In this document: one piece after another, positions 53,477 through 64,000 of the stretch
How positions within the stretch are numbered: the stretch's first letter is position 1
Layout: each line of letters starts with the position of its first letter
NCBI RefSeq assembly: GCF_000002995.4
Contig: NW_025062477.1
Location: 5,986,649 to 6,050,648, forward strand
Direction of reading: 5' to 3'
Source: Brugia malayi
Taxonomy: Eukaryota > Nematoda > Chromadorea > Rhabditida > Onchocercidae
DNA length: 64,000 bases
Notes under the pieces: generated by a model
Told to the model about the DNA's origin: nothing
Seen by the model: the letters and a program-made list of their open reading frames with translations, nothing else
The model's database searches: none
Translations under genes and position numbers: made by a program

Positions 53477-56165
53477 ATTATCGTCGCTTTGCAATTTTTT
53501 AAATTAATTTGCATCAATTATTATATTTAATATTTCATTTTTTCATTTGATCTTTTCAATCTTAAATGTTTTTTCTTTACTTTATTTTTGCATTAGTATT
53601 ATCTTAATTAAGGTAAATGTCACAATCTTTTCTTTCATTTTCGTTTTTAAATTTTGTAAAATACAAGAAAAGAAATTATTTGTACTAATTTAATTTTGCA
53701 TATTGCTAAAGTTATTTTATTCAGAAACAAATTTGCATTATTACTTATTGAAAAATTTATCCAAAACACTTATTTTTAACATTGAATGAATGAAATCTTT
53801 TTGTTGTTATTAATATATTATTAATAAAGTAAGCCATCTAAAATGAATGCGTTGCTTAAATAATTAATCAAAAGTATCAACTCAATAAGCACTAATTGAA
53901 GTTTGTACCTCATTAATTATTAATATTTGAGCCTAAATATAGTTATATTATTTTTTTCTTTTAGTTCCACTTTAACATTTCTATTTTCATTTTCAATATT
54001 TCAAATTATTTTTTGAATCTTCTTACGTGAATGCTACATCTAATAAATTATAGAAATACGAATTTTGAAATTATTTAAAAAACAATTAACTTGTTACCCT
54101 TTATTTTATCTTCATTAATGTATGTCGAATCAATAAAGTATTATAATACAAGCAGTACCATAAATGTTTGTAATACAATATTGAATTCAATCTATGCTAA
54201 CTTACTCCATGGAAAAAAAAAATGTTATAATAAAAATCAGAAAGAGTAAAGAGATAAAGAAACAAATAAATAACACTGAAATACGAGAATTTGTTCGACA
54301 AAGTGAAGTATAAACTAAAAATTCCAGTAATGTTTGATAATTTATTTAAAAAAAAGAAAAAGTTTTATCATTAATTTATACTATGCAAGAAAAAGAAAAT
54401 TTTTTTTTTCAGTCAAATTATGAGGTAGGGGAGAAAATTGAAGCAAATGTCGATTCAGTTCCAGTTTTTTGCAAGTTTACAGGTGTTCGATTTAGAGTTC
54501 AAAAGTGTGAGGATTTCTTCACTAAAATTTTTCTGATTCCTTTTTTTTTTTGATTTTTTTTTAAATCTTTTTTTGAAACTCTTGATTTCTCTTTGAATTT
54601 ATCTTTTTTCAGGAAAAATTTAATTTATACATACACATGTCACTGCTAAATTTTACTTTTAAAAATTACTCATTTTCCGACAAAATAGTTAAAATTTTAA
54701 AACTGATGCGTAAAAAATAAGAATATGAAGTAGTGTATAAAATTGAATGATTAAAAGAATTTAAAACAAAATCTAACAAAATAATAAATTCGGAATATTT
54801 GAGGAAGCATAGATATATAACGTCGATAAGAGCAGACTAGTCATCCATCTGTTCCAAGGTCATTTTTCGGTCATATTTTAAAGCTTTTTACAACACTAAG
54901 AAGTTATTATCGAAATTTCTCATAAAAAAGAAAACAAATTTTTCAGAAAAAAAAAGAAAAAAAATTCCTCCATGTAGACACTGAGGATGAAAAATCTAAA
55001 AAGAAAGTCAAATCTAAAAGTTAGAAGTAAATTCAATTAAGAACGATCAGTACCGTAATTTCAACGACTTTTTATCTTTCCATGATCAGTTCACATTTGA
55101 TAGTCCCAAATTCATTTACTAATTTCTTCCTATTTTTTTTTTCTTTAAGAATAAATCATATTGGTAAATGAGAATGTGAACTGAACTAATCTTGGTATAT
55201 TATAATGAAACCAGTAAATAGTTTCATTCGTTCTTTTCTTGAAACTACATGTCTTTTAAGAATGATATTTCAAGCACTGGAGAAAAAAATGTAAAATGAA
55301 GAAAAAAACGACAACACGAATAATGCAATGTTTTAATTTTTATTATCAATTTTTTTTTCTTTGAATTGATATATTAAAGAAAGAACTTTATAGTTTTCAT
55401 TATTTGCTAACTTTTTTAAGACTTAATCACTTATTTACTTTTTTCTAATTTCTTTTTTCAAAAAATTATGAAGGAAATCTAATTTCTTTCTTTTTTTAAA
55501 AACAAGTGAGATAAAACTTAAAAAATTTATAAACTACGAAATATTATCTGTAACTTCAAGGAGAGCATCTCGAATTTTGCTTAATATGGAATTTTATATA
55601 ATGAGTATATCATTTAAATTAAAAAAAGAAAAACTTTCGTAATTAATGATATCGAAAAAAACAAATGTTTTATAATGAGAGGGCAAACATTTTCATTTTA
55701 ATATCAAGTATCCTGTGACAATATTATAAAGATTTATTTCAAGCGAAAACATCAAGATGAACTATATCAAAAGAAACCCTACATTAAAAATGCACCGAAT
55801 TTCTCGTCACAATATTAGCTGTACTATACGAAATACTAGAACTACTCAAAATACTAGGAAGTAAAAAGTCATAAAATTATGTACTACCAGTTTATGAGAA
55901 ACATATATCAGAGTAATTTATAAGTGCATTTAATGCTCTTAAATCAAACACACTAGCTTATGTACAAATTTTAGCGACTGAGAAAAAAGCAAAGTACAGA
56001 ATCGCAAATATTTCAAATATTATGCAGATAACAATTATCATCTATCAGTGATTAAATACTGGATAAGTTGAGATCAGTGATCAAAATCACCCGTTCTATC
56101 TACGTAATACTACACTCATAAAAAGGTTTTGATGAACTACTGTTTTATGTTTGCTTGGGTGAAAG

Positions 56166-58017
<1,852 letters not shown>

Positions 58018-59737
58018 ATAAGAACTAAAAAAGCATCATTTTGCAATTGCATGAAGTTTTAGAACTAAAAACTCTACCAATCTTTGTGAGGACCTATTAG
58101 ATCAGCTTTTTGGATATGAAAAAAAAAAAAAAAAAAAAAAAAACAAAAGAAGAAATAATTTGTCAATTTTAAAAGAATTTAGATAAATCACTAAGACTAA
58201 TACAAATGTAATTACCATTGATGTAATTTTATCTACACCAATAGTATTTTGCAATAACAAATAATTTCGAAAGAATGCTAGAATGATAAAGAAAATCTCA
58301 AACTGTTAATGTATAGCTTAATATTGTATCTGCAGTGGACCAAGCAGCTCCAGAAATTTAAACTGTTTTACAAGTCGATTCATTAAAGTTTGTAAAAAAA
58401 AATCAAAGAAAAGATTATTGCAAATTACCTGAAAATACAAGTGTTCATAACGTACCAACCGGTTTTTATTTGTAAAGAGTTTGAGAAGCGACAAGGAGTT
58501 TAAACCTGTCTGCAAAGTTTATTAAATAACCTCATATTACAAATATATATATATATATACTCATTTTTGTTCTATTTCTAAAATCAATTTCTTAAAACAA
58601 ATTCAATCCAATTTCATAGAATAAATTTAATTGATAGCTAGATCAGTCCGGATAGCAAGACTCAAAGCTAAAAATTTTTAGCCTCCCTCTCTAGATCTGA
58701 ACAGGGAAAATGCATGTATCTAAAATTCAAGTCATTGATCTCGAACTGAAACAAAGGCAAAAACATCAGAGCTTTAATCGCGATAATTTATATAAGTACT
58801 CACCTCTTCCCTTCTATACCTTCCGGATCTTCTTATTTAAACAACATCACTAACAATTATCAGCCAAAGATAGGACTCCAGCCAAATGATATTTTTCTAA
58901 CCGGGTTTTAAACTACTACCTAAAATTAAAGTTTTGTGATCACGTTGGTCGTACACTAAGTTACAATAAAAGGAAGCAAAATACTGTAACCAATGAAATA
59001 CATCATCACATTATTTTGTTTATTAAAACTTCATGGACTTTATTTTGATGAGAAACATTGTATGAGAACGATTATGAATGCACGAATAAATTCATTACTG
59101 AGGAAAATGAGAGCTCAGCTCAATTCCCACAAAGAATTTTATATTAAATCTTAAGATTTCATCTCATATACAATTAGTGTCTTTGATAACAAACTTAAGA
59201 CATGATAAAAACTAAGATCTTATCAAGAGAGTTTAAAACACATGAAGTGGAAGCTACCGCGTGAAATGTAACACTCTTATACCACTCAAAGTCCTCAAGC
59301 CAGTTGTTGATCAGAATGGGCAAGAGCATGAATGAATTAACGCTTTGATGGGTTAGTTTTGTGAGAGGCCTTCCTCCTCGAATGCCACTTTTTTTAACAG
59401 ATGAACACATGTCATGCTAGTTTGTTTATCATCTTTTAGATTGACAAGTTCCAAAGCAATCTGCAGATGTCATGAAAAACATAATTTTCTTGTGCTATTT
59501 CTTAAATCACTTCTTCCTTCCTCTTCTTCTATGTTTTCCTCCTCGCTCCAAACTTTATCCTCTTTCTCCCTTCGCCTTTCCAATTAAAAAGTTAAAATTG
59601 CCACATAAGCAAAATACGGAAAATACTGGATAGAAAAAATTAATAAAAGCTCAGCGTTATCCAAAATAAACGAATAAAAGTGATAAAGCTATTACATTAA
59701 AAAAAAATTTACAACAGTGCAAGAAATACTCGATACA
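58018..59737. other. Spacer between the MMD gene and the serine-rich gene
   Basis: About 1.7 kb with no supported gene. It includes an A-run at 58118-58143 and a short (TA)n at about 58541-58558. It should contain the promoter, and possibly a first exon, of the MMD gene. Confidence 0.5.
58118..58143. repeat. A homopolymer run
   Basis: About 25 A in a row just upstream of the first readable MMD exon. Confidence 0.9.
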
Positions 59738-62700
59738 TTAAGAATGTGGAAGCGGTGAAATGTTCGCCAGAGTATTTAAATCTTCTTCGAAAGGGTCAGG
59801 TCGTGATGCTGATGCTGAGACACTATCTAAAGCAAGAAAAGTGTTAGTAACATGAAAAACTTTACAACAAAGAATTAGCAACTTAATGCGAGATGAATAG
59901 CTCAGAAGTGGCACTCTTTTGTCCATATAAAATTAGACAGTTATCACTTAATGAAGGAAATGAAAAATCTTAACACATAAGCAGTAAACAAGCTAACGAT
60001 AGGAATAGATAACTGACTCTGTCAAGGATTCAAAAACATGCCTCAATATTAAATAAATCAGAGAAAATTAGATCAGTAATAACTCATCAAGTTAGATTTC
60101 TGAAAAAAAAAATTCAAAGAACAATTTATAAGATGAAAAAAAGTCTATTACCTAACTTTTCCATTCCACTGTCTCCTGAATGAATTAAGTTTGATTCACT
60201 TGCCATGTTGCAAAGATCCGCTTCTGAAGCTACGTCTGATTTTTCTGCGCTCCCTTCATTAGCCAGTGGTGTCCATTCTCGGATACTGGGAAAATTTGGT
60301 GAAGCTGAATTAATTGTAGGGACAATACTTCCGTCTGGTCGTAAAGATACAATCCTCAATGAAGGCCTACAAAAACTATTCATAATGTTGCATTCGTTAG
60401 CAATGTTTCTTGAGAATTTTTGATTAAAAGATTAGGCTCAGATCAGAAAAAATCATTCAGAAGAAATTTTTATTGCTAAGAAATCCTAATTCTACTTTAG
60501 CACAAATTAACCTTTGCAAAACAGTGTCAAAAAATCGCTTTGGTAACTGTCCGGCGCTATTATCAGATGTTGTATTTGAACTTGAACTACCATCCGCCAT
60601 GTTGCTACTAATTTCTATAATGGTATTGACACCCACTTCAACCTTCTCTACTGATTGATTATCTATTAATACAGGATCCGTGGAAACAGCTGCATCTGTT
60701 GTTGGAATTTTTGTTGGAATATACTGCACTGTCACTTTATCCTCATCTGAACGTAAACTGACTGGCATTTCTGATTTTTCCTGAAAATCATATAAAGAAA
60801 AAATAGGAATTATTCATTTTATATTTCGAAGGCTTCAGTGCCTGAATCTTCAATACGGTCGCATATGAAATCTTAACTTGAAATTTTGCAGTGATAAAAA
60901 ATTAATAAGTTTTATTAATTTACCAATAATGTGAAGCACATAGCACAGAGGATACTAACACCATAAAGACCATACAAGAATGTTAGGTTTAACTAGCAGA
61001 TGGTTTTGAAAGGATAAGCGGACAAAATATATACAGGCATATTTGTCTTTCCCATGCCGATCGAAAAGTTGTATACGTATGCAACGCCCGGTTAATAAAA
61101 CAAGGATTACAAGAAGCTGAACTGAAGATAGAGTTCAACGCCAAAACTCTGAAGAATTTAAAATGAGTGGATCGGCGAAGTTAAGCACTACAGTTCAATA
61201 ATTATACAAGTTCAACAACATGAGCACTAATTCATCGAGAGCGACAATTCTAATTAAAAATCGATGGTAGCGTGAAAGCAGAAGCAACAGCAGTGAGGGA
61301 ATGAAAGAACAATGATAGTTACAAAGGTGAACATTCATAGGACTTTCACAACAAAAAGCAATCAACAAATTAGAAGGATCTCTTCCCCGAAATGGAACAG
61401 TTATATTTTTAATGTTATATTTAGAATAAAATAATAACTGAGAGACAAACATAAATAATAAAATCTACTAAAAAAAAAAGAAAAAAAAGTAAGAGTATGA
61501 AACCAACATTTGTTAACGTTGAATATATAGTTGCTTCCTTCAATGGAACACTCGGTACGAATTTTTCTTTCAAAACGACAGGAAGTGAAACATCGGCTGT
61601 TTTTCTAATTTCTACCAAAACTTCGTCATTCACATTTACACTGCTATTACTTCTCACGTATTGAGATGATCGCTCAGTAACACTGCGCGATGAAGTAGCA
61701 CTCGACTAAAAAAGTCACAGCGGCTCTTAAAAATTTTGCTGTAAAGAGTGCTTTTTTACAAACGAAAACATCATTGCTTATTATTTTTTGAAATAATGCA
61801 CTTAGTCTTCCGTTAATCATTGTTAATTCACTGAAGAAAACTTTTTAAAAAAGCACATATACCTTCCTTCCAGGTAATAATTTTTGTTTGTGTTCGCTTT
61901 TCTGAATTGTTTGTAATAGCGAACCATTAGATGATAAGGATGAATTACTTGATGTATGTGATGTAGTTGAAGTACTTTTTGAGAAAGAAAAAGAGTTTGA
62001 ATTTTGTGGATCTTTGGACGATTCTCGACGTCTCCCATTTGTATTGTCCCTAGGAATAAAGAAATTGTTTACAAGAAAACAAAAATCGAACATAGAATAT
62101 TTCCGCACTGATAACAATTTGCTAACCTTGATGAATGACCGCTCGTAAGATTATCCAAACGCGGAATATCGATAGTTAGAGCTGCTGGATTAACTGGCAT
62201 TAGAGGAGAAGTTCTAAATTCCTGCCAATGTTTGTGGATATGTTTTCGCGACGAAGCATTATCTTTTTCTAAAAAAGAAAAGATTATCACGAAAACAATA
62301 ACAGCAAATATTAATTTCAGACCCAAATATTTTTATCCAATGATTCGTTACTACAAATAATTCAGAAAAAACGAACACAACAAATAAAAAATAAAGCATA
62401 TTTTGTAGAAAATAAAAAACGACCTAGTAAAACATACGTAGAAATACAGGTATAAAAAATATACGCGTAAAAAAAATTTTTTTTTCTTGCTACTAACGCT
62501 TTGGATTTTGACATAAATTACGAAAGCTATCATACAATTCCAATGTCTCATTCTTCATCAGGAATAAAATTCCATCAATGTTGCAGAATGAGAATGAGGA
62601 TTAATGAAAATAGGATATTATGACAAAATTTTTTGAACGGAATATAGCAAATTTTGGAATTGTGAATGATTTCAAAATCACGGCTTCACTAAATTCAACC

Positions 62701-63576
62701 TCTAATGACCATTTTTAAATAAACAACGCTTAATGTAAATAGGAAAGATCTTTATCTTCAGGTTATTGAGGACAACATAGCTTAAAGTTTAGCTTTATCA
62801 ACTTATATACAGAAATAAAATATACCAAAACGTTGCACAATATCTTTCTCTGATTCATCGTTATGTTCGCTCAAAAATCTCAACACAGATTCGGACGATG
62901 GTGGTTCGTTTGAGGGTGACAATATGCTGTGCTGAAATATATAAACTAGCTAAAAAGCGTTATCGCTGTTTAAAGCATGATTAACATAACCACTAACATG
63001 AAATTTTGTTAAACATTTTTTTTGCCTAAAACATTGGCATGAAAAATTTCCCAAGTCACTACTCTTCTGTCCTCGTATTGCATAATTCCAAATACATCAG
63101 ATTAAATAAATAAATAATGCCTGAAAACAAAATAACTAAAAAAATAATAAAATAGAAAAAAAAATAATAAAATAATTTCTTGAAATAACTACAAATAATG
63201 CATTCTGCCGAAATCAGAAAAGAAAAGTCTTCATTATTCACCTGCAAATGTCCATATATACTTTCAAGACGAGCTATAATGAGGCGCTGAATTGGTTCAA
63301 CGAAATTGCTGAAACTTTTCCTGAGAAAATGATAACTGTTAGCTAAAACTCTTGTTGACTATCGCTAGCATAAATTAGTATGATCAAACATGAAAGATTA
63401 AACTTAATTGAAAATCCAATCTTTTGTAAACGACTTACTCAAATTTAGCATTTACGATACTTTCAACCGTTCGTTCCGGGTTGGCACAAAAGTCTGCAAC
63501 TGCTTGACGTACTGCAAGCCGGATGTTTGATATTGTTACTTCTGAACATACATTCGCTTTTGGCATTTCTGTTTTC
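59738..63576 (-). CDS. Serine-rich protein with a possible BOD1/Shg1-like N-terminal segment, 5' incomplete
   Basis: Nine exons chain in phase: 63576-63439, 63320-63242, 62931-62826, 62268-62127, 62049-61863, 61705-61508, 60780-60512, 60366-60152 and 59826-59738, with a stop at 59738-59740, giving about 473 readable residues. The first exon found enters with one leading base, so an upstream exon is missing. An in-frame Met (KTEMPKAN) could be the start, but the spliced acceptor argues against it. The first two exons form a helical segment (ISNIRLAVRQAVADF, ERTVESIVNAKFE, FVEPIQRLIIARLE) that resembles the end of the BOD1/Shg1 domain, where an NxLRxxLRQxV motif is followed by IxxxVxPKxxxxFxP. 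The rest is disordered: Ser/Thr-rich (SKSTSTTSHTSSNSS) with acidic patches. BOD1-family proteins work at kinetochores, and Shg1/BOD1L in SET1 histone methyltransferase complexes. The link is weak and from memory. Confidence 0.55.
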
Positions 63577-64000
63577 CTGTACATAAATAATATTTTTAAA
63601 ACAAATTTCAATTTTCCACACTCAAGTAGGAGAAATCTTACTAACAAAACCATTAGAAAAAATCAATTTTTTATCTTTTTGAAGTGGTAACACATTTCTA
63701 TCTCTAGCAGTGGTGCGCTGTAAAACACCGATAACGCTTTCGCTACAATTATGCATAGTTTACAATAAATTTTTCATTTAACAAACATAATTCACAGCTT
63801 TTCTCTGTAACTACTTCATTGTTTAGTGGGATCAACGAATTTTTAAATACTTGAAAGAAATAAATAATTCAGTGCATATATAAACAACATTTACTGAAAG
63901 TTTACAGCAGAAAATACTTACAGAAACCAGGAGTAAGCATGGACTAACAGTAATATTGATTGAATAGACTACACTTTTAATACTGATAGTGGTGCTACGG
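63577..64000. other. Right edge, upstream of the serine-rich gene
   Basis: A short minus-strand open stretch begins at an ATG near 63756 (MHNCSESVIG...), but no donor there gives the phase needed to join the exon at 63576. The first exon may therefore lie beyond the window. Nothing else is supported. Confidence 0.35.

Larger units (their letters stand above)
50710..56165. other. 5.4 kb AT-rich non-coding region
   Basis: No gene could be supported on either strand. Open frames are short and low in complexity (poly-Phe, poly-Lys, Ser-Leu runs from GA/CT repeats). It contains microsatellites, A/T runs and one 67-base direct repeat, listed separately. It includes the promoter side of TNFAIP8 at its left and the 3' flank of the MMD gene at its right. 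Confidence 0.6.

Overview
The window is eukaryotic nuclear DNA. It is strongly AT-rich, its genes are split into many small exons (23 to about 500 bases), and the introns mostly begin GTAAGT, GTATGT or GTTATT and end in a T-run followed by CAG or TAG. Together with conserved animal proteins, this suggests a nematode, most likely a filarial worm (Onchocercidae). The species is an inference. No prokaryotic operon, CRISPR array, rRNA, intact tRNA or transposase was seen.

Layout. 1-2717 (-): the 5' exons of a low-complexity Ser/Pro/Gln/Ala-rich protein that runs off the left edge. 2718-17729: about 15 kb with microsatellites and no gene I can support. 17730-25486 (-): a large helical-repeat protein that I read as a virilizer/VIRMA relative, part of the m6A-writer-associated complex. 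26834-32259 (+): a complete MARCH6 (TEB4/Doa10) ER ubiquitin ligase, reconstructed in 13 exons. 33125-38437 (-): a nearly complete EXOC7/Exo70 exocyst subunit, tail-to-tail with MARCH6; one intron holds a decayed piece of a TNFAIP8 exon. 40313-48173 (+): a multi-Tudor-domain protein with an incomplete exon model. 49180-50709 (-): a complete four-exon TNFAIP8/TIPE gene. 50710-56165: AT-rich non-coding DNA with simple repeats. 56166-58017 (-): an MMD-type (PAQR10/11) seven-helix membrane protein. 59738-63576 (-): a serine-rich protein with a tentative BOD1/Shg1-like N-terminal segment, its 5' end unresolved.

The genes do not form one pathway. They cover RNA-modification complex assembly (VIRMA-like), ER protein degradation (MARCH6), secretion (EXOC7), probable germline RNP biology (Tudor), phosphoinositide/cell-death signalling (TNFAIP8) and Golgi/lysosome membrane function (MMD). 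Exon boundaries were read by eye from splice signals, phase continuity and remembered family conservation; no search was run. Where phases do not close (EXOC7 exon 7/8 and several Tudor-gene junctions) this is stated.
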